This document shows positions 21,703 to 34,300 of a DNA stretch of 64,000 nucleotides, piece by piece. The position numbers and the translations under genes were made by a program. The notes under the pieces were generated by a model. It had not been told where the DNA came from and did no database searches. It saw only the letters and a list, made by a program, of their open reading frames with translations. Location of the stretch: positions 25,882,029-25,946,028 of the forward strand of contig NC_133933.1 in NCBI RefSeq assembly GCF_031877795.1. Direction: 5' to 3'. Positions within the stretch are counted from its first letter, which is position 1; each line of letters begins with the position of its first letter. The stretch comes from Strix aluco. Lineage: Eukaryota; Chordata; Aves; Strigiformes; Strigidae.

Positions 21703-23074
21703 AAGGCACAGAAAATCCTTATTCCATTACTGCTGCTGCGTGTTTTGGTGGTGGTATCGTTTTTCCAGCCGGGATGGCCTCCTGGTGCTGCAGCAGCGCA
21801 TTAGGACACCAGATGCTCTGCAGAGATGTCCTGAGCAGGGCTGAGCTCACCCTGGCCTTGCTTAGCCCCTTGCCTCGCTGCCACCGCGGCAGTGATGTAC
21901 CTCTGCACACAGGAAAAACACTTCTTTTTCTTCGTGCACAGTGGGCACCACTGTGTTTTTATTTTTAATTTTTTTGATGGCATTTGGTCCCGATGGTGGT
22001 GGGCACCCAGCCCTTGCTCGCTCAGCCTGCCAGGAGGAAGCTTTGGCTGCATCCCTGCATCAGCTGTTGGGAGAGAGCAGCAGTGACTTTCCCAAGCAGA
22101 TGGAAAAATGATCTGCCAGGAGCACTGGATCCAGACGTTCAGTGCGACTTTTAGCCCCAAGTCTGTGGGGACTGATTTTTGTGCTACGCCTGTCAAGCCT
22201 GGAGCACCAGTCCCATTCCATTCATCTTCATTTTCTTCCTTTTCTTAAAGCAAATCTAAAAATTACTCCAAAACTATTGTTTTAACAGACATACAATAAA
22301 TCAGACGTCCTAAGGGGAGGATGCTGCTGTTCCCCGAGCCAAACACATTCCTGTATTTCCTGGCTGAGGATGGTGACCATCAGGACAAGCATTACATTTC
22401 AGCTTTCCTTGGGCCTGAAGTCAGCAGCCGGCAAGAGGGTCTCCATCTGGAGTCATTTTATAGCACTAGAACAGTTCTCCAGCAGCAGCCACCGCCTGCT
22501 AATATAAAAATACTTGGGAGAAAAAGCAATACATTTTATTAAGTTGGTAGGAGGAAAAAACCCCTCTATTCAAGACTTCCACTAACTTTTATGAATATCT
22601 CCAAAGAGATTTATTTTTATAACAACATTGAAGCAGAGGAATAAAATCCGAATTTCTTGACACTTGCAATTACAATTTCTCACCAGAGGCAAGTCCAGAG
22701 CGTCTGTGGCCAAGCCCTCCTCACCTTGTTCACATGAGGAGCACCTCTGAAAGCCAGAGCCTGGCTGTGAGAGGAAGGGTGGCCCTGTGGCTGGCGCTAA
22801 GGAGACCTGTGCTCATGTTTTGGTGCTGCCGCAGGCTCCCTACATGACCCTCTCCACATCACTGGTTTGTCCTGGGGATGTTCAGATCTGCTCCTGGAGT
22901 CTCACCAAGTGCTGAAGTAACCTGTCCCACTTCAGACCCTAGCCTACGATAATCAGAGGTCATCTTTTGCCTGAAAGCTTAGTATTTCTACCCAATTAAT
23001 ACAATTCACCATCTCTTGACTTCAGTAGGTCTCAGCATTCACACCGCCCGTCCAAACGTCAGCCCTTTTCAAAT
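21703..23074. other. Intergenic, possible SINE remnant
   Basis: No gene is recognised. At about 22775-22865 the order GCTAAGGAGACCTGTG..., CTGCCGCAGGCTCCCTACATGACCCT is loosely reminiscent of a tRNA-derived MIR-like SINE head. That is a weak match and is not scored as a separate feature. Confidence 0.4.
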
Positions 23075-23285
23075 CCCACCACATTGCTGGCCTTCGCGAT
23101 CTCCTGTGGTGGGGAGCTCCTCAGCCTGGACATATAAAAATACTTCCTCTGATCCATTTTGAACTTGCCACCTTCTAATTTCATTGAACGCCCCTTTGTT
23201 CCAGTGTTATATGATACTGTTCCGCCAATCCATTTTCTCTAGACTATTTATTATTTTCCTTCCCCTCTTAAAACCTAGAGCAATG
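23075..23285 (-). mobile_element. Ancient CR1/L3-like LINE fragment (3' end of ORF2)
   Basis: Read antisense, the blocks GTGGGGAGCTCC, AAATACTTCCTCTGATCC, TTTTGAACTTGCCACC, CTAATTTCATTGAACGCCCC and TTGTTCCAGTGTTAT follow the order seen at the 3' end of L3/CR1 ORF2. The frame is broken by many substitutions, so this is an old copy, 5'-truncated. Confidence 0.6.
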
Positions 23286-23578
23286 TTACAGAAGGAGAAA
23301 GAGAAAAAAGAAAAAAAAAGTTCCCCAGGAAATTGTTCTAATAAAGACATTATTATACTTCATGGTGTGGCCTTGCTGCTCTCTACAGCCGTTGTAACAG
23401 AACTAGTGTGGCATGGAGCTGTCAGGATGGAGGCACCATGCATGAGATGCACACGCGTGGCCCAGGCCACCCAGATGCGCTGGCACGGGGAGGGCAGGCG
23501 CTGGGGAGCAGAGACTTGGAGGCACCGGCCAAGGCTGAGCCCACAGGCACCAGCAGCATCCCCAGCACTGCCAGCACC

Positions 23579-23644
23579 AGAGCTGGGAATTTTTTTGTTT
23601 GGATTTAAGGCTGTGATAGGCAAACCCTGAGGCATTTTGGCATT
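23579..23644 (+). repeat. Unclassified dispersed repeat, copy B
   Basis: This is the partner of 21637-21702, in the same orientation and about 1.9 kb away, with about 82 percent identity over 66 bp. No poly(A), terminal inverted repeats or target duplication is evident around either copy. Confidence 0.7.
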
Positions 23645-26600
23645 GCAACTCCTGCCTGGCCACTGCTGCCAAAGAGGGGAAGGTCCTTCCACTGCCCAAA
23701 CACGTCCAGATGCTTGTGAGCTGTGTTCTCACCAATCCAATAGGAAACATGACAAAAATATCACTCTGATGAGTAAAAGCTCCTCAGCTGGGAGCACTTT
23801 CCTAATGAGATTTCCAACACCAGCTAGGAAGCAGCGGCTGGCCAGGGTGTTTGCAAGCCTGCTGCAGCAGGCGGCTCCCACCCTGTGCAGCTCTGGGGAT
23901 GTGCTTTATGCTGCAGCCACTGTAAGACGTGAAGCAGAATAGTCCCCAGCCCCGTCCCCAGACACAGCTCTGTCCTGCATCGTTCACGTTTTCAGCTGCA
24001 TTTTTAAAGCACAGCTGATGTCTCTGTTGATATGCTACCCAGTGACTGTGCAGCTCTTACTGGGAAGCTCTGGGGAGCCCAGAGAAGCTGGGTGAGATGA
24101 CCCAGCACATGCAGGAGCACTGGGAGCAGACTCAATATTAATGCAAGCAAGGCGATGCCACTGGTCCCTGCTGGGCTTTTACAGTCCAAGGGGACGAGTG
24201 AACAGTACCTGCTCAGCCTCAGCAGCAGGCACTTGTCCCTGGCCACTCAGCCCACCATCCACCTTGTGGCCATGAAATACTAAAACGCTTGAAGTAACGG
24301 CTACACCTCTTAGCAGTAAGCCAAGGGACAGCACTGGCAGTTTTTAAATAGCCCTGAGGTAAACAGGGCTGCTCGCTTCTTGTTTCAGGCTGACTGCAGA
24401 CTCGGACTTAAGACAACACCCTGATTTATACTGGGATCACCATGTTCTTACCCACCACAAAAGCCTCGGTGCCTTTCGTCCTCTGCCTTCCTTTAAACAA
24501 GGGAAACAATAAAAGCTCAAATTCTGCAGCCATTTCACAAGTGACCCTTCCAACCATTCAAGCAGCTGCATCCTCCCATCATCCAGAGGCTCTCAAATAT
24601 CTGAGCAAGATGAAGACCCTGTACCACAGGGGCTTGGGAACAGCCCAGACCTTCACAGTTCTGGTGCTGAAGAGCACCTCAGAGCACCTACCACCAGCAG
24701 CTCCTGGCACCAGCTCTAGGGCCACAGACTATTGGGTCAATGCAATAACCACAGCCCTTCTGCCTGCTTCACCCAGCAAGCCAGCGAGCGACTCCTGTGG
24801 AGGGAGGCCGGGCACAGGGACCAGAAGCAGCAGCTCATCACCCACCCCTGGCTGGAGCAGAAGGAGCAGGGCTAGCCCTCAGCGCTCAACTCAGACACTT
24901 CAGCTCACCCTCCCCTCCCTGGAATGAGAGGGGTCCAGCCTTGGCCCCTTATCCAGGTTGGCACCATCTACACTTCCCAAAGGTCGTAAGCAGCCTTGAA
25001 GGGCTCAGAGCAAAGCACACAGTGAGCAAGCATGGTGCAAGCAGCCTGTTCAGGTACTTGTAAATTAGGAGAAAAAAGCCCCACAATTGTCTCAGGACAT
25101 TGTCCCCTAAAGTGGAGACAAAGGTCCCTTTGCTGGAATGACAGGCACGTGTCTTTTCCAGGGAAAAAAGATCTGCCTCCTCGCTCTGCTTCCAGCGACC
25201 GAGGTCCCCGAGGGCAGGACGTGCCGTGCATGAGAACAGCACATGTTCTGCTCGGCACAGCGCGCTGGGGCTGTCCCCTACTGCAGTGAGGAAAACAACT
25301 CAAGGCAGCTCCATTTTAAACTCAGGGAGATTCGTATTTAAGGCAGGACAATTTTTTCGACTGGTTGTTACATATCTCCACGGTTCCTGCTCCCAGTGTG
25401 AAGGAGAAGCTCCACGTACCATCAGCAATTTGTCTAACTCCAGAGGAATATCAGAGTCCAGGTACAATGAATCAATCTCTCTGTCTCTCCAATTGAGTGA
25501 AAGTCTATTAGGGGAATGGGGGGAGGTACTGTCTCCCCCCAGGCCAGAGCAGGGCAGCAGGCTCAGCCCACAGCAGGGCTCCCCGCACCGTCTGCTGTAT
25601 CTGACTGCCCTCTGCCCGACGGCGCAGGACGTACAGCGTGCGGCTCCCTCAGCAAGCCAGCCCAATCCCACCCCTCGCAAAGCAATGCCGTCAGTTATAA
25701 AAAATACGAAGAAATGCATCCAGCCCTTAGGACATGCCCTCTTTAGTTTCTCAAGACTCATGCCACAATGCCCCAAGTAAGGAAAATGTGCCATGGCAAA
25801 TGTTTATAACATCTGATTTAATGTTACGCAGATTCTCCCAGCCATAAACCAGAACAAATACTCCCAAGATTTATTACATCCTTCCTTCCAGGGCCTTAAG
25901 CAATTGTATTTGATTAATTCAGCAGTTAAACAGCACCAAGCAGAAGCATGATAATTTTGCATCCAGGATTCCTAAGATGCGTACTGTTTTCCACGAGGAT
26001 TTAGGTCTAAAACCAGAAAGATGAATCTCTAAATATGCTCTTACCCACTTGCATGGGATAACAACACACACTGGCTGTTTTCTTCTTGCAGAGAGATGCG
26101 GAGCTAAGTTTCTTCTTGCTCCCTGACATTAAGAATTTCTCATCACTTTTCATAGCAGTGAATACCTGTTCCTCAGCTTACATTCCAGATAGGACAAGTA
26201 TTCTCAAACTTGCCTTGCTGCAGCGCCATTTTAAGTGACAGAAACATTTCTTCAGTATCGTTGTTAGCAGGAACAAGACCTTCTGGTGCATTTCTCCTGT
26301 AAACGCCTCTTTGGTGAGCTCAACATCTCCTGCAAGCAGTGTGAAGAGACTTCCCTTTGCTCCAACCCCATGCACAAATACCCAAATTTGCCTCAGTTCT
26401 ACTTCCTTGAAAATCTGTGAAAAAGTTTTGAAAGTTCATTACGTCCTTTCTCTGCATAAATTCTTTACAGCAAAGTCTCCATGAGGAGAGACTCACTTGT
26501 CTCCCATTGGTAGCATGCTGGTGTTAGGTACAGTGACAGGCAGTTCCCCTCCAGAAAGGCGCTGGAAAAACAGAGACCAAGCGTTTCTTACGCATTTCCT

Positions 26601-28860
26601 CAGGACCTCTCAGAGCAGGTCTATCCACACGACAAGAGCTCTTCAAATGTTAGCTAGAAAACAAACAGGAGCGGGAAGAAAGCAGGTAGCCTTTCTGTTT
26701 CATAGCTTCTTCCAGGGTCCCATTCTGCCCCCTGAGACACCTGTGTGCCCAAGACAGGGTGTAAGCCAAGGAAGAAAGCAAACCTATCTTGTGCATATAG
26801 CTAATGAATTTATGGAAACAGAACCAGAAAGGAGCACTTGTATCAGCTTTGAAGTGCTAGAGCAATTGAAAGCAGCGAGCCTACTTTATATCTTCACTGC
26901 AGTGAGAAGGGGGTACTGAATACTGAATAAACTTCAGTTAACTATAATGCACAAAATTTATTGCAAATTAAACTGTTTACTGTACAAAGCAATTTGCAAG
27001 TACTGTCATGCTCACAAGGATTTTTTTACTGTTGATTTTTCAAGTGTTAAAAAACCCATCAAAACAGTATTAATTGAATGCTCCCTATGCCCTTCCATAT
27101 CCTCAAAGACATTTACACATCTTCAAGTAATGGAGAAAAACGACCTAGATTGTTTGCATCTGATGGGTCATTACTGTTCTACAATACCCACTGGAAAACG
27201 CATGTTAACAGTGGTTTGACAATAATGTATTTGAAGCTACACAAAAAATTGTGGAGTGTATAGACTAGTGCTTCAATTGATTTGAAATATGGTCTAGCAT
27301 TTGTCTTGGCTGCATTAACAAGGTCTGTTTTACCAATACATTTGTATTTATGATGACTAAGGGCAGATTATAGTTGTTAAAATTTGTCCTCCTGACATGA
27401 AAACACTACTTTGTCATTAATACATTTTGTAGCATAAACTATGATGTCAGGTCAATGTAAAGGGTAAAAACTTTCCTAAAGTATGCACACATCATTTTTT
27501 TTAAAGCTATTGAGCCTAATGGAATAACAAAGGTCATAATAACAAACCATTACAGCTTTGGTCTTGGCAACTATGTCCACAGAAGAATCCTCCAAGAAAC
27601 AATCATCATTTCTCCAATGTTATGGCATTAGGACGACAGGAATGGTTCACAAATGAGTCATGTGAGCCCAGAAATGCAGTAGCTATGTGAAAGCTGAGCA
27701 ATCAATTATTCATTTGTTTACTGAGAGCTTTCTCAGCTGACATTAACCAGAACTTCTTAAAAAGAAGAACTTTACAGCTGTCCTCGGCTGTCCCATGAGG
27801 CTGTGCTCAGAGGCTGAAAAGATTGCTTAATTTCTCTGTTAAGTAATCTGGTATTTTTATTGAAATAAACAACAACATAAGGACTAACTAACTGGGTTCA
27901 TCCTGAGACCCAGCAGGTGTCAAAATATCAGAGACTCAGGGCTGAGGTGATGACAAGATGGGAGACCAGGGCAGGGAAAAGGATGTTCAAGCAACCAAAA
28001 TCTAGCTCTTGCTCAAAATGCAGTTCATGAAATCTTTCCTGTAAGCTTTCCTGTACATGATATACACATTTCGGTTGCATTAATACACATAATTAATGTG
28101 TTCTGATTAAATTACATTCTTCTCATTTTGTAGTGACTGTTTACCCTAGACCCTAACAAAATTTTTACACTGAAATCTTTTTCAACCACAAGTGAGTAAG
28201 ATTTAAAAGAGATTTAAATATCACACCTTCAACTCCCTTTAATCTATGTTCCTTTGGCCTTTTTTGGTTTGAAAAACCCATCCAAACCAGGGAAAACTGC
28301 CATACAAAAGGAACTGAGAAAATCTGGACATAAACACAGTGCAATCAAGTGCAAAGCAAGCACATAAAAAGAGATGATCCAAGTGGAGCTAAAAAAATTT
28401 TTTTTAAACAGTTTCTTCTACGTGGTAAAGCTGATGAGGAGCACTAAAGCTTAGGATAAATGCAGACAGCAGAAAAATGTTTATACATGGGACTCCACCA
28501 AATTACATCTGAACTCTGTTAATATTTCTAGATGAAACAAAACTGAGAAAAAACCAGAAACAGTAAAATCTTTCATGTTGACATTCTCGTTGTGTTCAGG
28601 CTAGATTCTCAAGATGCCATCTGTGATACCAAAAAGAAGTAATTACAGAGTTGGAGATTTTGGTTTTTCAAACTTGCAAATCAAAAACCCTACCTTAACC
28701 TTTTGATATATACCCATATCAAATCAGCTTCAGTTTAATTTTGCTTTACTTTCAGACTGAATTGAAAAAATGTGTGCATACTTTAGGAAACATTTCACCC
28801 TTTACATTGACCTGCATCTACTAGAAATAAGGGCAGTAAAAATTACACTGTTTTAACAGC
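23645..28860. other. Intergenic, no gene recognised; AT-rich from about 26.9 kb
   Basis: ORFs in 24-26 kb (for example 24442-24927) are short and show no family resemblance. From about 26900 to 28860 the DNA is AT-rich, with almost no recognisable repeat and few CpGs. Such stretches upstream of developmental regulators can hold conserved noncoding elements, but conservation cannot be judged from one sequence. Confidence 0.5.
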
Positions 28861-28867
28861 ATACCTT

Positions 28868-28926
28868 ACAGTTGGACTTGACGATTTTAAAGGTATTTTC
28901 CAAACAAAATGATTCTATGATTCTTT
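28868..28926 (+). mobile_element. CR1 LINE 3'-tail fragment
   Basis: The sequence CAGTTGGACTTGACGATTTT, then AAAGGTATTTTCCAA, then AATGATTCTATGATTCTT is the terminal segment of a CR1 element. It includes the characteristic ATTCTATG octamer repeat that ends the element. Only about 60 bp survives. Confidence 0.8.
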
Positions 28927-30112
28927 AAAAAGCCTGTTATATTTCTAGGGTTTGTAGCAAGAATTCAGATTCTGGCAAGAAGAGAGTCCAGCAGGATTTG
29001 AGAGGTGGTGTGGCGCTGCTGTGAAATCCACTCACTGAAAAAAAGAAGTATCTCACTTCTCGTATACTTTTTCAGCACTTCTAAAGAGACTTTACCTACC
29101 CATCCTACGCACGTTTCTTGAACCCACTGTCCCTCCTCCACTGTTTATAAAAGCAACCAAATAAAACCAGCAAACCCTAGCACTTACTGGAAGAGCAGCT
29201 GGGATTGCTAGAGTGCCTCGCTAGCCGGAAAGGCTTGGAGGGGACCCAGGAATCCTACTTTCACGTCTTCCCCTGATAACACCTAATGATACTGACACTT
29301 CACATATAGTTTATTACTAAGCACAGCTCCATCTTCCTACTTTATGAAGAATGCAAGTATCAATCTACCCATGTCGGAGATAAAATACATGAGGCTCAGA
29401 AAGGCTGCGCAGGGTCACTTAAGCAGAGCTAGGAACAGAATCTCTGTCTAAGCAAAAGTCTCATCCGTTTCACTCCACTACTCTCCTCTAAATGATTATG
29501 CCAGTCCTGTGAGCTATAGGCTGCCTATAGGTAAAATCCCACCTACTTTCACTAACAGACAAATGAAGAGATAACCATTATCAAACCAAAAAGTGAACAA
29601 GAGTATTGGCTCTTCTGCATTAGCCACTGCAAAGAGGAAATTCAGGATAATGGGGAAATTCCGATTCCCATCATGCAGGTACAGCCAGAAAATAGATGTG
29701 CATAAAATGTGCATCACCACCCTTTCAATACATTTATCTCTATTACCATGGGCTACTTCTCAAGATACTTAGCCACCTAATATAAAAGTCTATGTAGAAG
29801 GAATGTTGTCAATGGTGCCTTTGACAGACATACCTCTAAAAGCAATCACCTCTTCTTTCAAGTGTGTGACAAACACCTGAAAATTGTGGTTTGTTTGGTG
29901 TTTTTTTTTTTTTTTTGTGGCTGCATACATGAGTTTAGGGATGGAGGTGTGCAAAACACATACAACATCAAGACCAGGAGCTGATCAAAAGGAAAACCCA
30001 TAACATGAAGTCATGTATATCTAGACTTCTTTAAAAAAAAAAAAAATCTGATTTAAACAAACTTTTTAGGATTTCAGTTTGAGCTCTCATGCACGAAATG
30101 CACTGTAAATAT
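28927..30112. other. Intergenic, with a possible MIR-like fragment
   Basis: No gene is recognised. At about 29375-29465 the order TGAGGCTCAGAAAGGCTG, AGGGTCACTTAAGCAGAG, CTAGGAACAGAATCTCTGTC resembles a MIR-type SINE in antisense. Poly(T) at about 29901-29916 and poly(A) at about 30033-30046 are simple repeats. Confidence 0.5.
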
Positions 30113-31302
30113 GGAATCACAGAATCACAGAACCGTCTAGGTTGGAAAAAAACCTTGAAGATCATCTAGTCCAACCATTAATCTAGCACTGACCCTTCCC
30201 AACTACACCATATCCCTCAGCGCTATGTCGGCCCTACTCCTAAACACCTCCAGGGATGGGGACTCCACCACCTCCCTGGGCAATCCATTCCAACGCCTAA
30301 CAACCCGTTCTGTAAAGAAATGCTTCCTAATATCCAGTCTAAACCTTCCCTGGTGCAACTTGAGGCCATTACTTCTTGTCCTATCACTTGTTACTTGGTT
30401 AAAGAGGCTCATCCCCAGCTCTCTGCAACCTCCATTCAGGTAGTTGTAGAGGGCGATGAGGTCTCCCCTCAGCCTCCTCTTCTCCAGACTAAACAACCCC
30501 AGTTCCCTCAGCAGCTCCTCATACGACCTGTGCTCCAGACCCTTCGCCAGCTTCGTTGCCCTTCTCTGGACACGCTTGAGTAATTCAATGTCCTTTTTGT
30601 AGTGAGGGGCCCAAAACTGAACACAGTCATCGAGGTGCAGCCTCACCAGTGCTGAGTACAGGGGTAAGATCCCTTCCCTGTCCCTGCTGGCCACGCTATT
30701 TCTGATACAAGCCAGGATGCCATTGGCCTTCTTGGCCACCTGGGCACACTGCTGGCTCATGTTCAGCCAGCTGTCAATCAACACCCCCAGGTCCCTCTCT
30801 GACTGGCAGCTCTCCAGCCACTCCTCCCCAAGCCTGTAGCCCTGCTGGGGGTTGTTGTGGCCCAAGTGCAGCACCCGGCATTTGGCCTTATTGAAACTCC
30901 TGCAGTTGGCCTTAGCCCATCGCTCCAGCCTGCCCAGGTCTCTCTGCAGAGCCTCCCTACCCTCGAGCCGATCAATATTCCCACCCAACTTGGTGTCATC
31001 TGCAAACTTACTGAAGGTGCACTCGATCTCCTCGTCTAGATCATCAATAAAGATGTTAAACAGGAGTGGCCCCAAAACCGAGCCCTGGGGGACACCACTC
31101 GTGACCGGCCGCCAACTGGATTTAACTCCGTTCACCACAACTCTTTGGGCCCGGCCATCCAGCCAGTTTTTTACCCAGCAAAGCGTGTGCCCATCCAAGC
31201 CTCGAGCAGCCAGTTTTGCCAGGAGAATGCTGTGGGAAACGGTAACAAAGGCCTTACTGAAGTCAAGGTAGACAACATCCACAGCCTTTCCCTCATCCAA
31301 TA
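30113..31302 (-). mobile_element. 5'-truncated CR1 LINE with uninterrupted reverse-transcriptase frame
   Basis: An open frame of 365 codons (31300-30203) encodes the C-terminal half of CR1 ORF2: reverse-transcriptase motif A (YLDFSKAF), motif B ([15 protein letters not shown]) and motif C (FADDTKLGG), followed by the conserved [17 protein letters not shown] and [16 protein letters not shown] blocks. The 3' terminus, at the low-coordinate end, has the CR1 tail (TTGGACTAGATGATCTTCAA and repeated TTCTGTGA). The 5' end is truncated near 31302, removing the endonuclease domain, so this copy cannot move on its own. Motif A is followed by V where D is usual (SKAFVTVSH). The intact frame implies a fairly recent insertion. 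Confidence 0.95.
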
Positions 31303-34300
31303 AATATACATGCTATTGGAAACACTGTTCATTTGCACAAGGTCTAAGTGCCTTATTCAGATCAAACAATAAATCAGTCATGAGTAAAAAGTGAGAACTA
31401 TCACTTGCAAAAAGTTGAGCCTTCCCAAGGTCACCTATCCTCAAAAGAGTCTCCACCTTTTGAATATCTGAGTTACAGTCCTATCTGCTCCTAGTACGCA
31501 GTTAGTTGGAAAATTGATCCCATATATTAATTATTTTTCAATGGTAATAATGACTGGATAATATTATTTCTGTCCAATTCTAACAAGTTAATGGAAGCAA
31601 ATAATGCTACACTGATGCACCTACACTAGCGTGAAGGTAAAGTTGCTGCCTTCACTTTCTTTGTCCAAAACTGCTAACTGGGAGTAATGTAAATGAAATC
31701 TCCATCTTCTGATTTCTTTCACCTTCCCATACCCATTTTTGTCACAGATGATTAAACCTTTCCTGGTACTCTGACTACTCTTTTTCAGCAGCCCAGTTCA
31801 AGAAAGGGTTGACTATATGTGGCACATCAGCAATACAGCTGTAGACAGCTGCTGCCCCAACATACTCTTCATCTGGAAACCAGCTCTGACACCTACACCC
31901 ACTACCATGCTGCGTGCTTGTTCCTGACTCTGGGAGATCCTAAATCTGTGGCCTCAGTGTGAAGCCTAATTTTGAATTTCCTTCTCAGAACAGTTCCCAG
32001 CCCTTTTTTGACAAAAGCTGATTCTATAACCACTGTAGCAGAATCACTAGTTTTCAAATGCTGACACAGCATTGCTTGTTTAAATTATCCTGCTGCTACA
32101 TCACGCTGCTTCTTCCCTCCTTTGTCCTGCACAGTCGTGCTCACAGACAGAGCCACCTTCATTACTTTAGAGTTTTACAAACAGGCAGCAATGGGCAGGC
32201 TGCAGGAGGGTGCATCTCCTCTCAGCACTTGCACGAAAGCACAGCCAGCTCCAGCTCATCGGGTCCTGCCCCAGGATCTGCTCAGCACCGCTAAGAGGGC
32301 AGCACAGCCCAGTGCTGTGGCACTTGCTCTCTGTCACCTTAGCACTTGCCAGAGTATCTGCACCTTTAGGAAAAGCAGGTGAAAACAAGGTCTTGATGAA
32401 CTCAGTGGGAGCCTGAGCAGGGGTTATCCATCACCAGGTACGTAGCTCATGGGTGTTATCAGGAAAGAGAGCCACAGCAAGGAATAACCACATGAGCACT
32501 GGTGAGCAAAGACAAAGTAAAACCACAAGAACAGGTTACCACAGGGAGAACAGACAGGTGGTGAGGAAAGCAAATGAATAAAGACTATTGCAATACAGAT
32601 AATGATGCTCATGACTAAGTGACGCCACAGGCATTTTACAGCATTCCTTCTGCTTGAAAATATTTTTTCAGGCCATTGTCCAAAATATAATTGTACAGAA
32701 AAGAAAACAAAGCCATCCCATCCCTCTCATCTGTCCTGTGTTCTAGTTACATTGGTCTGCTACAAAAAGTACAGTAAACAAGAACTACCTTCCTTGTCAT
32801 ATTCCTTCTGTTTCATTACTCTGCTGACCAGATAAAACGTATAGTCTAAAATATAATTCATATTCATTTCAGGACTGTTGTTCTGTTAGAACAAGTAAGC
32901 TCATGCTATAAAGAAAAGCTGAAGATCGAACATCAATATATCATGTGGTGACACGAGAGAAAAGAATAAATAAAATTTGGCAAGTCATAAGATCTGTATA
33001 TGGATAATATTTTTCCAGAGGTCTATGCGATGCAAAACCCAAATCAGAAGGGAGTTTGGGAAAAAATATTTTCAGATAGTTGAAAATGTATTCCCTTGCT
33101 CAGTTTGTAAGTGGGAGTCTTGATTCCTCCCACCCAAGCCCACATATGAGATTGTCTTTGCTTTCTTCATAGTTAGGGGAAAGACAGAGGCATCTCTTGG
33201 GGGTGGTTTGGCCCTGCTAACTCCAGACTCCTCTGCTGGACCCCGCAGCTAGGCGGGAAGTTTTCTGGAAGGCATCTCCACACTGAAATGTATCTCCAAG
33301 CAGCTGATACTTTAAGAAAGACCCTCACTGGAAGTGAAACCAGCTAAGATGATTCAGAGAGGGACCATGTAAGTTGTGCCTCAAGTACCAGCAAAAGCGA
33401 AACACGCCATCAGAAAAGCAGAAACACTGTTTCTAAAGCACAGTTCTTAGCTGGCACTCTTCTTCCCCCAGCAACAAAAGACATCAAAATATATTGCAGT
33501 ATAAGGTGTTTGCAATGCCTGTTTGTGCATATGCAAAGCTCTACTTTGTCTCCCAGCTCATCATTAGAAACCCCTCACTTGGTACCAAAAGAGCTGGGTG
33601 CTTTCTGGATTTGCAAGGAGCAGAGAAGTATATCTGAGAGAATTTGTAAGGCTACAGGTTGCCTAGTATGAGTGGACTCTTTAACCAGTTTTATTGTACA
33701 TTTTTCCTAGGGTTGGTTCAATGAGTGAATTGAAATGCTCTACAATAAGGAAAGCACATAAAATCTTAAGGCCTGATCCTCTTTCTGTTGAAAATGCTGG
33801 CAAAACTTCCCCTGATACACAGGGCGGGCAATTCAACAGTAAAACAACCAGTGGTATGTTTGTGGACACACCACAAGGAGCACATGGCAGAAGGAGTTCT
33901 CTCCCAAGACCCCAGCTGAAAGAGTTGCATTTCCAGTAATACCAAAACAGCCAAACATTAAGGGGAGCAAAGCTTCCTGAAACCTTCAGCCAAGGGTGAT
34001 CTGAGCTCCGGCAATAGCAACAGAGCCCGTCTGACAGGTGAGCAACAGCGACTCTATTCAAATGTGGTTTTAAAGTGTATTTATACTTTATCAGTGATTT
34101 AAGATCTTAACTTTTGTATTTATTTAAAAAGCAGCAGTACTGTCAAACAGCTGACAATAAGAGTAAAATGCAGCTTTAATTCTTGAACATCTGGAAGAGG
34201 ATAGGGGTAGGAGAATAATTTGCTGACAACTGTAGAGCTAGCATAGATTTAGGACCCAGCGTTGCCAAATGCAAAGCCTCTCCAGGCAAGAGTGCAGGGT

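Noticed and set aside
24442-24927. 161-codon ORF rich in Ser/Thr/Pro
   Set aside because: Low complexity, no family resemblance and no supporting signals.
33765-33850. Possible ancient SINE-like segment (GGCCTGATCCT block)
   Set aside because: Similarity to recurrent sauropsid repeat words is too weak to name a family.
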